Shown here piece by piece: positions 1 through 8,511 of a stretch of 64,000 nucleotides of DNA. A program made the position numbers and the translations under genes. The DNA is taken from assembly GCA_016718135.1 (NCBI GenBank), contig JADKEF010000017.1, positions 434,001 to 498,000 of the forward strand, in the 5' to 3' direction. Source of the stretch: Acidobacteriota bacterium. Lineage in GTDB: Bacteria > Acidobacteriota > Blastocatellia > Pyrinomonadales > Pyrinomonadaceae. The stretch's first letter is position 1; the number at the start of each line of letters is the position of its first letter. The notes below the pieces were generated by a model. The model was not told the origin of the DNA. It was given only the letters and a program-made list of their open reading frames with translations, and did not search any database.

Positions 1-464
1 AACGCCGGGCGAAAGAAACGGCGTATCTGTTCGCCCAACGGCCTGTCCGGATCGCGCGTGAACGAGCGCAGGATCGCGAAGTCCGCACTGACGTGCTTCG
101 CACCGCCGGCTGTAGTGCATGCGAGGATGAGTTTGCCGACGCGTTCGGGAAATCTCAGAGCGAACTCCAACGCGACAAAGCCGCCGAAACTCGCACCAAG
201 GATATGTGCTTTTTCAATCCCGAGATCATCGATCACAGCCCGAACATCGTCAACAAACGTTTCGATCGACATCTCTGCCGAACCCGACCGCGACCGTCCG
301 ATCCCACGCGGATCGAATGTGACCACACGAAGAGAATCAGCGAGGCTATTCTGGCAAAACCAGCCCCAGATCCCCGAGGCAAAGCCCGGGATGAGCAGGA
401 TCGGCTCACCCGAACCCGCCGTTTCGTAATAGATCGCCGCGTCCGCGGCCTGCGTGGTCGGCAT
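1..464 (-). CDS. Alpha/beta hydrolase, C-terminus cut by window edge
   Basis: Reading the minus strand from an ATG at 464 gives an open frame to the edge of the window (about 154 residues, no stop). It shows the alpha/beta-hydrolase pattern: an oxyanion-type stretch LLIPGFAS near residue 25, the FDPRGIGRS strand near 50 and the nucleophile elbow LGASFGG with Ser92. The Asp and His of the triad would lie beyond the window. Its start lies 4 bases after the stop of the TonB-dependent receptor, so the two are probably co-transcribed. The substrate cannot be told; haloperoxidase/esterase-like members of this fold are common. Family confident, function unknown. Confidence 0.85.
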   Translation of the reverse strand, partial: MPTTQAADAAIYYETAGSGEPILLIPGFASGIWGWFCQNSLADSLRVVTFDPRGIGRSRSGSAEMSIETFVDDVRAVIDDLGIEKAHILGASFGGFVALEFALRFPERVGKLILACTTAGGAKHVSADFAILRSFTRDPDRPLGEQIRRFFRPA

Positions 465-468
465 TAGT

Positions 469-3400
469 TTAGAAGCTAAGCTTAAATGCCAGCTGTATAA
501 CACGCGGGCCGGTGCTCGCGCGTTCGATACGTCCGAAATTCGCCCCGATCAGGTTGTTGTTCGGATTGGCGTAGTTGACGAAGTTAAATGCATTGAACAA
601 CTCCGTACGGAACTCGCCTCGAACCCGTTCCGAGAACGGGATCATCTTGATGAACGAGATATCGAGGTTCTTCTGCCCCGGCCCGACAAGGAAGTTACGT
701 GCCGTGTTGCCAAACGGAGCACCGGGATCGAAATTCGGATTTGTCACCGCACCGACAGCCGCCGAGCAAGCTGCGTTAAGGCAAGATGTGACAAACGCCC
801 CCGTGTTGAAATAGGCGTTGGTTCTCGTGCTCATGCTGCCCATCGTGTAGAAGTTTCCGTTATACCCCGGGGCAAGATTTGCCCGCTGGATGATCGTCGT
901 GCCGTTATCGGCTGTGATCGAGAACGGTAGGCCAGTCTGTAGCACTAGGATCGATGCGACCTGCCAATCGTTAAGTAAACCTCGGAGAAATCCCGAGTCG
1001 TAGTTTCGTTTCTTAAATGCGTAAACGCCGCTAAGCACAAATCGGTCCGTGCGGTTAAAATCTGACGGGCCGCGATTCAGCTGCCAGTTGACCTGGTCGC
1101 CCGCCATATTTGTTACTTCATTGAGTGCGGCCCCGGAATAGAAGTCGATCGACTCGCCCTTCGTGTAGGCGGCAAGGAACTGCAGACCGTTGCTAAACCT
1201 CTTGCTGAGTGATATTTGCAGCGAATCATAGCTCGATTTCGACGTCGTCTGCACCTGCTGTATGCCGCCGGTCGCGTTCTTGTTGCCCGAAATTATCGAC
1301 GTCGGAAAACGTGTCGTGAAAGCATTTGTCGACGGATTATAGGTCGGCTGATTCAGCGTCACGACCTGGAACAAATGCCTACCTTTGTTGCCGACATAGC
1401 CAACGTCGAGAACGTAATTCCCCTTGATCTGCCACTGAACGCCAAAGTTGTACTGATGAATGTACGGCGTGTCCAAATTCGGATCTACGAACACGCCTGC
1501 GATGGGTACGCCCACAAATGGAGCGATGCCCGAGATCGGCGAAGGTATAGTCGTCGCGGTTGGGAAGCTCGACGGCAGCGGCATATTTACGAAGGGACTC
1601 GCAAATGTGGTCGTTAATCCGGGAAGGCCAACGCCGAGAGCGAAATACGGATAGTTGAAAAGCTGCGTGTTCGCATAACGCGTCGAGATGCGGTCATAGT
1701 ACAATCCGTAACCACCTCGAACCACCAGATCCGGTCGCGCTGCAAATGCAAAGCCGATTCGTGGTGATATGTTGTTCTTATCCGTGGGAACTAGCGTCTC
1801 AGTTACGGTTGGAACACCGGCGAGCGAACCGCCAGCTGCTTGAACAAATCCATTTGGTGGTGGAGCCGGTGCCGCCGTTGTTCCGATAACGGCTGAATCG
1901 GGGAAGAAGTTCACAAGTCGTCCAAACTCCTCCGATGGCAGTCCGTAATAGTCATATCGAACACCTAGATTCAATGTCAGGCGGCTGTTAACTTTCCAGT
2001 CATCCTGAGCAAAGCCGTTCAGGTCTTTCACCCGGAATGAGCGGTCGAAAACTCCGGAGCCGAGAAGCGATGTGCCGGCTCCCAGGAGAAAATTGGTAAA
2101 GCTACCAAACAGGAGTTGTCCGCGCGAGAAAGCGTTGAAATAAAATTTGACGGTTGACTGCCGATACTCCGCGCCGAATCGCATACGATGGTTGCCCTTG
2201 GTGACTGAGAGCGTGTCGCCAAAGGTGTGTGCGCTGATACGGGATGACTGATCTGCAAGAGTTCCCGAACCGAAGAAGAACGCAGAGTCGGCACCAAGCA
2301 CGCGAATCGTCGGAGCACCCGGAAAGCGGCTGCTGAGGGAACTACCAATACCGAGTTGGGCGGCCGTAAACGGTTCATCAGGAAAGCTCGTTACGACCAG
2401 ACGGTTAAATCCGTATCGAGCCTGGTTAACTACGTTCGGCGAGAAAACGTATGTGTCAGTCACCGAATAGAGCTTCTGCTTGATGGTCAGATCGCCGCCA
2501 AAACCGATCAGCTGACGCTCGCCATTGCCCGACCCCGCGAAGTTGTAATTGGCCTGAGTTGTCGGGTTGTCAGCGTAGAATATCTTCGCCGCAAGATTGT
2601 GTTTGTTGGTGATAATGAAATCGCCGTTGATGCTGAACTGATTCTCTCGAAACTCCGAAACTCCCGATTGCGGCACCGTGACCGCACAGTTTTGGATCAG
2701 AGTTGCTGCCGGACAACCAACTGGCCGGGCCGTCGTTCCCGATGACGGAATTGCATAACTGCCATCGGCCAATCTTGCGTTCAAAATGTTAAGAGCAACT
2801 TGGTTTGGGGTAACGCCGAACGTCGCAAGGATCCCTGCTGCTGTTCTGTTCGAATCGGTCAAACCGAGCGGTACCGCAGGCGAGGTCAGGCTGTTCGTCA
2901 GCGAAACGCCGTTCTTCTCACGCGTTCCTTGGTACGCACCAAAAAAGAATACACGGTCTTTCACGACCGGTCCGCCTAGTGTGCCGCCAAATTGGTTACG
3001 CGTCGCCACGGGACGTTCAAGGCCGCGGGCTTTGATAAACGGTTCATTCGCATTCAACGCCTTGTTTCGGAGGAAGTAATAGGCGTTGCCGTGAAGGTCA
3101 TTGGTGCCACTGCGAGTTACTGCCTCGATGCTACCACCGGAGTTGCGACCGTTCGAGGCATCGTAGAGCGAGGTCTGGACGATGAACTCCTGTAGGCTGT
3201 CGGTCGCGGGAACTGCGATGTTCGGCGTCGAATTGGTACCGATCGAGTTCGCGTCGATGCCGTTTATCTTCACGCTGTTACTCGTCGTACGCTGGCCGTT
3301 AACGCTGATGACCGCGTCGCCGCGTCCGAGGTCGGTGCTGTTAGTGACGGAGGACTGAGCACCGGGCGAGAGAGCAAGAAGCTGTTGGAAGTTCCTGGAA

Positions 3401-3837
3401 GGCAGCGGCAACTGGCGGATCGTGTCGCCCGACACAGTGCGACCGTTCTGCGATGTCTCGACTTGTATTGTCGGAGCGACGACATCGACCGTAAAGTCAC
3501 CTGCTCCTCCGACGCTGAGGTTCGCGTCAACGGTCGTCGTTTGTGAAATATTAACTACCGCCGAGATGCTGGAGGTCTTAAAGTTCGTGGCCGTGATACT
3601 GACTGTATAACTGCCTGCAGGTAAAAGCGAAACGCTATATTGGCCGTCACCGTTTGTCGTTGTTTCGCGGCTAAAATTCGTGCCGCTGTTCGTTACCTTG
3701 ACCGACGCACCGCTGATCACAGCCCCGACCTGATCGACCACCGTTCCGCTGATCTGCCCTGTTCCGCCTTGTGCCTTTGCGATCGCTGCCGTAAACAACA
3801 AGATCACCAGGCTCACCATCAATCTATTTCTTAACAT
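469..3837 (-). CDS. TonB-dependent receptor, Oar-like, with carboxypeptidase-regulatory N-terminus
   Basis: The 1122-residue product has a signal peptide (cleavage after AIAKAQ, about residue 23), then a carboxypeptidase-regulatory-like beta-sandwich (about 25-110: GQISGTVVDQVGAVISGASV), a plug-like region (about 125-245) and a long outer-membrane barrel ending in Phe (QLAFKLSF), as outer-membrane barrels do. Such Oar-like receptors are abundant in Acidobacteriota and presumably import large or polymeric substrates using TonB energy; the ligand is unknown. The ATG at 3837 has a good ribosome binding site (GGAGG, 3845-3849). The promoter region carries an inverted repeat shared with the divergent-spaced tetR promoter, so repression by the neighbouring TetR protein is likely. 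It leads a probable two-gene unit with the hydrolase downstream. Confidence 0.93.
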   Translation of the reverse strand: MLRNRLMVSLVILLFTAAIAKAQGGTGQISGTVVDQVGAVISGASVKVTNSGTNFSRETTTNGDGQYSVSLLPAGSYTVSITATNFKTSSISAVVNISQTTTVDANLSVGGAGDFTVDVVAPTIQVETSQNGRTVSGDTIRQLPLPSRNFQQLLALSPGAQSSVTNSTDLGRGDAVISVNGQRTTSNSVKINGIDANSIGTNSTPNIAVPATDSLQEFIVQTSLYDASNGRNSGGSIEAVTRSGTNDLHGNAYYFLRNKALNANEPFIKARGLERPVATRNQFGGTLGGPVVKDRVFFFGAYQGTREKNGVSLTNSLTSPAVPLGLTDSNRTAAGILATFGVTPNQVALNILNARLADGSYAIPSSGTTARPVGCPAATLIQNCAVTVPQSGVSEFRENQFSINGDFIITNKHNLAAKIFYADNPTTQANYNFAGSGNGERQLIGFGGDLTIKQKLYSVTDTYVFSPNVVNQARYGFNRLVVTSFPDEPFTAAQLGIGSSLSSRFPGAPTIRVLGADSAFFFGSGTLADQSSRISAHTFGDTLSVTKGNHRMRFGAEYRQSTVKFYFNAFSRGQLLFGSFTNFLLGAGTSLLGSGVFDRSFRVKDLNGFAQDDWKVNSRLTLNLGVRYDYYGLPSEEFGRLVNFFPDSAVIGTTAAPAPPPNGFVQAAGGSLAGVPTVTETLVPTDKNNISPRIGFAFAARPDLVVRGGYGLYYDRISTRYANTQLFNYPYFALGVGLPGLTTTFASPFVNMPLPSSFPTATTIPSPISGIAPFVGVPIAGVFVDPNLDTPYIHQYNFGVQWQIKGNYVLDVGYVGNKGRHLFQVVTLNQPTYNPSTNAFTTRFPTSIISGNKNATGGIQQVQTTSKSSYDSLQISLSKRFSNGLQFLAAYTKGESIDFYSGAALNEVTNMAGDQVNWQLNRGPSDFNRTDRFVLSGVYAFKKRNYDSGFLRGLLNDWQVASILVLQTGLPFSITADNGTTIIQRANLAPGYNGNFYTMGSMSTRTNAYFNTGAFVTSCLNAACSAAVGAVTNPNFDPGAPFGNTARNFLVGPGQKNLDISFIKMIPFSERVRGEFRTELFNAFNFVNYANPNNNLIGANFGRIERASTGPRVIQLAFKLSF

Positions 3838-3858
3838 CTACTTGCCTCCGTTAATAAA

Positions 3859-3876
3859 AATGAACGTCCGTTTTTT
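3859..3876. promoter_or_regulatory. Putative TetR operator before the receptor gene
   Basis: The core AACG-TC-CGTT (3863-3872) sits in the context GAACGTCCGTTTTTTAT. The same pattern occurs before the tetR gene at 4591-4602. On the minus strand a plausible -35 (TTTGCC) and -10 (TAAAAA), spaced by 17 bases, place the repeat on top of the -10 and start region, as expected for a repressor site. This is inferred from two sites only. Confidence 0.6.
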
Positions 3877-3915
3877 ATTCTTGTAAACTCTTGCGGCAAA
3901 CTCCGCTCCTACGGC

Positions 3916-4584
3916 CTATCCGCTAAGTGACTTGTTTGCCGTCTTCTTAAATCTCGCTAAACCGTCTTCGCTCAACGTGCCGTAGGCGAAGACCTTTGTC
4001 AAACAATTCAGTGCCTGATCGTCGGTCAAACCAAGATGCTGGTTGCCGCCAAATAACTTTTCGACCAGGAAATAATTGAAAAATTGCATATACACGGCCG
4101 TAAAGACCGGGGCGGCATCGACGCCCATCCGCAGATCGCCTCGCTTCTCTGCTTCCTTAAACTTCTCACCAAAGACCTTTCTGAACCTGTCGGTGATCCC
4201 GTCAAACATCTTGCGAAAGTGCCGATTCTGAAACTCAAGCACGTCGATGTACATCAAAAGCCAGAAATCCGAGTGTTCATTGACCAGCCGCCCAACGCTC
4301 TCGCCGAGCTTTCGCAGATTCGCCGGCTCCATCGGCTCATCGATCTCAGCAAAGATCGACCGCAAGTCCTCATCGATCACGGTCTGGTACTTATCAATGA
4401 TCGATTCAAAGATCGAATCCTTGGTCTCGTAGTAATTGTAAAGGTTACCCAAAGAGACTTCTGCCCGCTTGCATATATCCCTCATCGACGTCGCATGAAA
4501 ACCCTGCTTAATAAAAAGCTCGCGTGCCGCATCCTCAATAATGTCCTTCCTACCCTGGATAGCCGCCGCGCTAAGTTTTGGCAT
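3916..4584 (-). CDS. TetR/AcrR family transcriptional regulator
   Basis: A 222-residue regulator with an N-terminal TetR helix-turn-helix (about 10-55: AARELFIKQGFHATSMRDI, then VSLGNLYNYYETKD) and a larger all-helical ligand-binding domain. I start it at ATG 4584 (MPKLSAAAIQ); a TTG two codons upstream also exists but is unlikely. No clear Shine-Dalgarno sequence precedes either. The inverted repeat AAACG-AA-CGTTT lies 7 bases upstream of the start and recurs in front of the receptor gene, which suggests autoregulation and control of that gene. The effector is unknown. Confidence 0.92.
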   Translation of the reverse strand: MPKLSAAAIQGRKDIIEDAARELFIKQGFHATSMRDICKRAEVSLGNLYNYYETKDSIFESIIDKYQTVIDEDLRSIFAEIDEPMEPANLRKLGESVGRLVNEHSDFWLLMYIDVLEFQNRHFRKMFDGITDRFRKVFGEKFKEAEKRGDLRMGVDAAPVFTAVYMQFFNYFLVEKLFGGNQHLGLTDDQALNCLTKVFAYGTLSEDGLARFKKTANKSLSG

Positions 4585-4590
4585 ATACAA

Positions 4591-4602
4591 AAACGAACGT
4601 TT
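4591..4602. promoter_or_regulatory. Putative TetR operator before tetR
   Basis: Perfect 5-base arms AAACG and CGTTT are separated by AA, followed by TGTATTTTT. This matches the site at 3863-3872 in core and in the T-rich right flank. It lies just before the tetR start and downstream of a TATAAA-like -10 on the minus strand (about 4608-4614). Confidence 0.6.
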
Positions 4603-4673
4603 GTATTTTTATATGGAATCGAGGACGTTGTCAAGAGGAAAATTGGATAAACCAATTATCTCAGTTTCTTCGG

Positions 4674-4706
4674 CCCTTTGCGTCCTCTTTGCGGCCTTTG
4701 CGTGAA
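4674..4706. repeat. CTTTGCG short-period repeat
   Basis: Three copies of a CTTTGCG unit at about 11-base spacing (CCCTTTGCG, CTCTTTGCG, GCCTTTGCG, then TGAAA). Noncoding, between tetR and the small membrane protein. A related stretch in inverted orientation lies at 6760-6838. A perfect 6-base hairpin (AATTGG-ATAAA-CCAATT) is at 4641-4657. Confidence 0.55.
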
Positions 4707-4719
4707 AAGCATTTCCGAC

Positions 4720-5001
4720 CTACCCCTCACTCCGCCGCTTTCTACGACGAGCAGTCTCACGGCTGCCCCCGAAATATGCGAGTATCGCGACAACAAGATG
4801 AGCAGCAAACCAGATGTTGTCGTAGCCGAGATTTTGGTAGATGTAGATCAGTATCAGTATTCGCGGGAAAAAGACCCCGAGAAGTATGTCTGCCCATTGC
4901 GGCACCGCATTCGTCGGAAATAGTTGCGGAAACATCACGAGATAGACCAGCATGACGATCCGCGGGAAGAAGAGTGAAAACAGCAAAAAGTAGAAATCCA
5001 T
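4720..5001 (-). CDS. Small integral membrane protein, function unknown
   Basis: A 93-residue product made mostly of hydrophobic segments: about residues 3-30 (FLLFSLFFPRIVMLVYLVMF), 38-56 (ILLGVFFPRILILIYIY) and 62-80, ending in a basic tail (TARRRKRRSEG). The two segments share the motif FFPRI, suggesting an internal repeat of a two-helix unit. The ATG is preceded by a strong GGGAGG at 9 bases, which supports this frame over an overlapping one. I do not recognise a named family. It is preceded by yifB on the same strand with no shared overlap. Confidence 0.72.
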   Translation of the reverse strand: MDFYFLLFSLFFPRIVMLVYLVMFPQLFPTNAVPQWADILLGVFFPRILILIYIYQNLGYDNIWFAAHLVVAILAYFGGSRETARRRKRRSEG

Positions 5002-5056
5002 AATTTTTTGCCTCCCTCATCAATACTACGCCGTTTCGACAACAATGTTAAAAAGC

Positions 5057-5092
5057 GTGTTCCAGCGTTCCACCCTGGAACAGGTAGAACAC
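5057..5092. terminator. Nested stem-loop after yifB
   Basis: An inner perfect stem GTTCCA-CCC-TGGAAC (5067-5081) is enclosed by outer arms GTGTTC (5057-5062) and GAACAC (5087-5092). It lies just 3' of the yifB stop. No long T-run follows on the minus strand beyond TTTTTAACA, so it may be a weak terminator or a processing signal. Confidence 0.45.
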
Positions 5093-5098
5093 TGGCGT

Positions 5099-6664
5099 TC
5101 ATGTCCAATAATTCCGATCGAGCGAACGGTAGTTGATCGCTTCGCTGATGTGGCTTGACTGAACACTTTCGCTACCTTCGAGATCGGCGATGGTGCGTGC
5201 GACCTTTAGGATGCGGTCGTGGGCACGGGCCGAGAGGCCTTGGCGCTGCATTGCTTTTTCGAGGAGCATCTCGCTGTCGGCGTCGAGTTCGCAGAATTTG
5301 CGTATTTGTTTTGGTGACATCGCCGAATTTGAATACACGCCATCACCGGAGAATCTTGCGAGCTGTGTTTCACGAGCCTTTATAACGCGTTCGCGAACGG
5401 TATCCGAGCTATCACCGGCCGGCACATCCTTGCCGCGAAGCTCGTTGAACTTCACCGCCGGCACATCGATGTGAATGTCGATACGATCCATCAACGGCCC
5501 CGAGATCTTGCCGACGTAGCGCTGGATCTGGATCGGTGAGCATTTGCACTCGCGGCTAGAGCCAAAATATCCGCACGGACACGGATTCATCGACGCGACC
5601 AACGTGAAATTTGCTGGAAACGTCAGAGAACTAGCCGCACGAGAAATCGTTACCGATTTATCCTCCATCGGCTGTCTGAGAACTTCCAGAACGCTTCGGG
5701 CGAACTCTGGTAACTCGTCGAGAAACAAAACGCCAAGATGTGCGAGTGAGACCTCGCCCGGTTTCGGGATCGAACCGCCGCCGATCAGTCCGGCCTGTGA
5801 GACAGTGTGGTGTGGTGATTTGAATGGCCGCTCGACAACTAATCCTGACTTCCCTGTCAGCCCCGCAACTGAGTGAATCTTTGTGATTTCAAGCGCTTCT
5901 TCAAACTCAAGCGGTGGCAAGATCGTCGGCAGACGCTTCGCCAGCATCGTCTTGCCCGATCCGGGCGGACCGATAAACAAAATGTTGTGTCCACCCGCGC
6001 TCGCGACCTCTAGAGCTCGCTTTGCGGTCTGCTGGCCGCGTACTTCGTTGAAGTCAACACGGTATTTATTCTCGCCGCTCTTTAGCTCCGCGATATCGAG
6101 TTTGAGCGGTGTCACGGTCGTCGTGCCGCCAGAGTCAAGATCCTGAACGAGATTTGCCGCCTGCCGGAGATCCCGGATCGGAAAGACATTTACACCCTGA
6201 ACAACAGCCGCCTCGCGTGCATTTTCCTCGGGCACCAGAATGTTCGTAATGCCATTCTCACGAGCCGCAAGAGCGATGGACAAGGCACCGCGTATCGGAC
6301 GGACCCGCCCGTCGAGCGATAATTCGCCCACGCTCAACGTGTTCTCTATCGCCTGCCCGTTAGTTAGATCGCCGTTCGCCCCGAGTATTCCCAGAGCGCT
6401 TGGTAGGTCAAAACTCGCACCTTCTTTGCGGACATCTGCCGGAGCAAGATTGACCGTTATTTTCTGTATTGGGAAGAAATAGCCGCTATTATTGATCGCC
6501 GCACGGATTCGCTCCCGGGATTCCCGGACCGCCGTATCGGGCAGGCCGACGATCGTTATATTTGGCGACTGGTCATTCTCCGCCGCCTGACGCAGATTTA
6601 CCTCGATGTCAACGAGAAGAGCGTCGATACCGTACACGGCTGCGGACCGCATTAGGAAGATCAT
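5099..6664 (-). CDS. comM: YifB/ComM family Mg-chelatase-like AAA+ ATPase
   Basis: A 521-residue protein of the usual family length. It has an N-terminal Lon-protease-like ChlI domain (about 10-190, beginning RSAAVYGIDA), a central AAA+ Mg-chelatase domain with Walker A GPPGSGKT (about 232) and Walker B FLDELPEF, a cysteine cluster CPCGYFGSSRECKCS, and a C-terminal Mg_chelatase_C domain (SARAHDRILKVARTIADL). ComM is a hexameric branch-migration helicase that extends recombination during natural transformation in Vibrio and Haemophilus. YifB homologues are widespread, so competence cannot be inferred from it alone. A second ATG at 6652 (MRSAAVYG) is a possible start; neither has a strong ribosome binding site. 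Confidence 0.93.
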   Translation of the reverse strand: MIFLMRSAAVYGIDALLVDIEVNLRQAAENDQSPNITIVGLPDTAVRESRERIRAAINNSGYFFPIQKITVNLAPADVRKEGASFDLPSALGILGANGDLTNGQAIENTLSVGELSLDGRVRPIRGALSIALAARENGITNILVPEENAREAAVVQGVNVFPIRDLRQAANLVQDLDSGGTTTVTPLKLDIAELKSGENKYRVDFNEVRGQQTAKRALEVASAGGHNILFIGPPGSGKTMLAKRLPTILPPLEFEEALEITKIHSVAGLTGKSGLVVERPFKSPHHTVSQAGLIGGGSIPKPGEVSLAHLGVLFLDELPEFARSVLEVLRQPMEDKSVTISRAASSLTFPANFTLVASMNPCPCGYFGSSRECKCSPIQIQRYVGKISGPLMDRIDIHIDVPAVKFNELRGKDVPAGDSSDTVRERVIKARETQLARFSGDGVYSNSAMSPKQIRKFCELDADSEMLLEKAMQRQGLSARAHDRILKVARTIADLEGSESVQSSHISEAINYRSLDRNYWT

Positions 6665-6759
6665 AAGTTCTGTTTTATTGAGACAAAATTTGAGAAGAGT
6701 CTATATTATTTTTGTTTGAAAAGGAAAAATCGACCCCTTTGGGTGAGGTTTGTCTCATT

Positions 6760-6838
6760 GCGTTGCTAAGCGAACTTTGCGTCCTACGGGTGCAAGACCA
6801 AACTTCGCCCGTAAAGGCTACTAAGTTCGCAAAGTATG
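6760..6838. repeat. CTTTGCG-type imperfect inverted repeat in intergenic spacer
   Basis: The 248-base gap between yifB and the TlpA-like gene contains GCGAACTTTGCG (6770-6781) and, inverted, AAGTTCGCAAAG (6823-6834), with a GCCCGTAAAGG segment between. The unit resembles the CTTTGCG repeat at 4674. No gene or clear terminator is seen in the rest of the gap. Confidence 0.45.
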
Positions 6839-6912
6839 ACTCCCGAACTCATGGTTCCAGTTTCGGCTTTGAAACACGCCCGTAAGATGGTAATTTCAAG
6901 CGTGTAGAAGTG

Positions 6913-7521
6913 ATGAAAGAGTTAACACGCAATCTTATCGTTTTTGTTTTGCTCTCGGTCATAATGTCTGCCCTAACCGGGTGCGGCGACACGTCCGCGA
7001 ACACGTCTGCCACAAATTCGGCCACGAAGACCTCGGCGAATACATCGAGCAAATCTGCCGGTTACCCAAAGCTCTCCAGTGCACTCGCCGAGGCCGAGTT
7101 CGAACTGATAGAAGGCGGCAAATTCAAAATCACGGAAAAGAAAGGTAAGGTGTTGATGCTCAATATCTGGGGCACCTGGTGCGGCCCCTGCCGCCAGGAA
7201 ATGCCGCATCTTGTCGAGATGCAGGCGAAATATAAAGACCAAGGATTCGAGGTCCTTGGCCTAAATATTGGCACGTATGAAGGCTCCCCCGAGAGCACGG
7301 AAGACATTCAGAAATTCGCCGGCGATATGAAACTCAATTACACTCTTGCCCGTAGCCCTCGGCAGGCCACTGGAGCTTTCTATGCGATCACTAAACAGCA
7401 GGTCGTTCCGCAGACGATGTTGGTTGACCGCGAAGGCCACGTACGTGGTATCTTCGTTGGCGGCGGCCAGCGGATATTTGATTCGATGAAGGAGAATCTT
7501 GCCAAGCTGATGGCGGAATAG
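6913..7521 (+). CDS. TlpA-like thioredoxin-fold lipoprotein
   Basis: A 202-residue lipoprotein with a type II signal (lipobox LTGC, about residue 24), a low-complexity Ser/Thr/Ala/Asn spacer, and a TlpA/ResA-type thioredoxin domain. The redox site is WGTWCGPC at about residue 97, followed by the cis-Pro region VVPQTMLVDREG. Membrane-tethered members reduce disulfides in the periplasm, for example on apocytochromes c or copper-centre proteins. The partner here is not evident, although a di-haem peroxidase gene is encoded far downstream. I use the ATG at 6913; a GTG directly before it is in frame. It ends 3 bases from the convergent NFACT-R locus. Confidence 0.9.
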   Translation: MKELTRNLIVFVLLSVIMSALTGCGDTSANTSATNSATKTSANTSSKSAGYPKLSSALAEAEFELIEGGKFKITEKKGKVLMLNIWGTWCGPCRQEMPHLVEMQAKYKDQGFEVLGLNIGTYEGSPESTEDIQKFAGDMKLNYTLARSPRQATGAFYAITKQQVVPQTMLVDREGHVRGIFVGGGQRIFDSMKENLAKLMAE

Positions 7522-7524
7522 CCT

Positions 7525-8429
7525 TCAACGCTCATCGTCGCGTAGCATCTCAACCCCGACCTTTGGATCAACCAGAATTGTTTTAAAACTCGCCAGACTC
7601 ACCAGTCCAGGTACGGCTCGTTTGGGCTTACTTACAAATTTTCTTTGGGTGTACCGGACGGCCGCCTTCGGGTGGTCGCGGGCATCGCTGTAAAAGGCGG
7701 CAAGCTCGGCCGCCTCCACTAGTGTGCGGTCCGGCACCGGATTTCTTCCCTGCCCGCGAATAATGACGTGCGACCCTGGATAATCGGCAGCGTGTAGCCA
7801 TGTGTCCAGCGATTTAGCTACGCGAAACGTCAGGAGATCATTGTCCTTCGCCTTTTTACCAACCAATATCTCGATTCCGTCCGATGAAGCAAACCGTCTT
7901 GCTCCCTTAAATTCGATCTTGTCCTTCTTCTTCGGCGGCTTTGTCTTGATCAGTTGCCGTGGACGCGTAAACGAAGCGAGCGTTTCCTCGTCCAGTTCGG
8001 CAACAGCCTTTTCGATAACAGAGATCTTTGAGCGTGATTGGGTGATCGCTACTTCGGCGGCGGCGATCCGCTCGGCAATAACACGTTTTCCGTTTCGGGC
8101 TTTTGTGTAGCGGCGAAAATAGGATTCGGCGATCTGGCTGAGGACAAATTGGATTCGCCTTCGATGGCGAGCAGCGGAGCGTTTTCGTCGAAATAATCTG
8201 TCACCAGAATCAGATCGCCCTTTCGCGTAGCATTGTTTGAGTTGGCGAGCAGCAGATCGCCGCAGCGTTTCCAACGGTCGGCGTCTCCGTGCTTTTCGAG
8301 ATCGCCGTTAAGATTGTCGATGAGTTTCCGGCTCTTGCGGATCTCATTTTCGATCTTAATGCGAGCCTTTGCCGCCAATTCGGCGATGCGTTCGCGCTGT
8401 TCGATCTCTTTTGGCGATTCGTCGTTCAT
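7525..8429 (-). pseudogene. NFACT-R (Rqc2/FbpA-like) gene lacking its N-terminal domain and frameshifted
   Basis: Two overlapping frames make up one gene. The first (from ATG 8429) reads the central coiled coil of NFACT proteins (KARIKIENEIRKSRKLIDNL, GDLLLANSN). At about 8145-8156 it must shift by one base into a second frame (QIAESYFRRYTKARNGKR) that carries the NFACT-R RNA-binding domain (DGIEILVGKKAKDNDLLTF, DTWLHAADYPGSHVIIRG) to a stop at 7525. The shift lies at or beside the short AAATT run. Full NFACT proteins are about 550 residues and begin with an NFACT-N domain. Here only about 300 residues remain, and an in-frame stop precedes the ATG, so the N-terminal domain is absent. It may be a pseudogene or a standalone NFACT-R protein with a sequencing error. 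Confidence 0.75.
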
Positions 8430-8450
8430 CGTTGGTAGTCTAGTTCATAC

Positions 8451-8484
8451 AAGAAAAAGCCCAAAGACGCGAACGTCTTTGGGC
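8451..8484 (-). terminator. Rho-independent terminator of the RDD gene
   Basis: A perfect 11-base stem, GCCCAAAGACG and CGTCTTTGGGC (8459-8484), closes a UUCG tetraloop when read on the minus strand and is followed by TTTTTCTTG. It lies 28 bases after the RDD gene stop and separates that gene from the NFACT-R locus. Confidence 0.92.
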
Positions 8485-8511
8485 AAGAGATCCCTTAAAC
8501 TACTTCGATCC

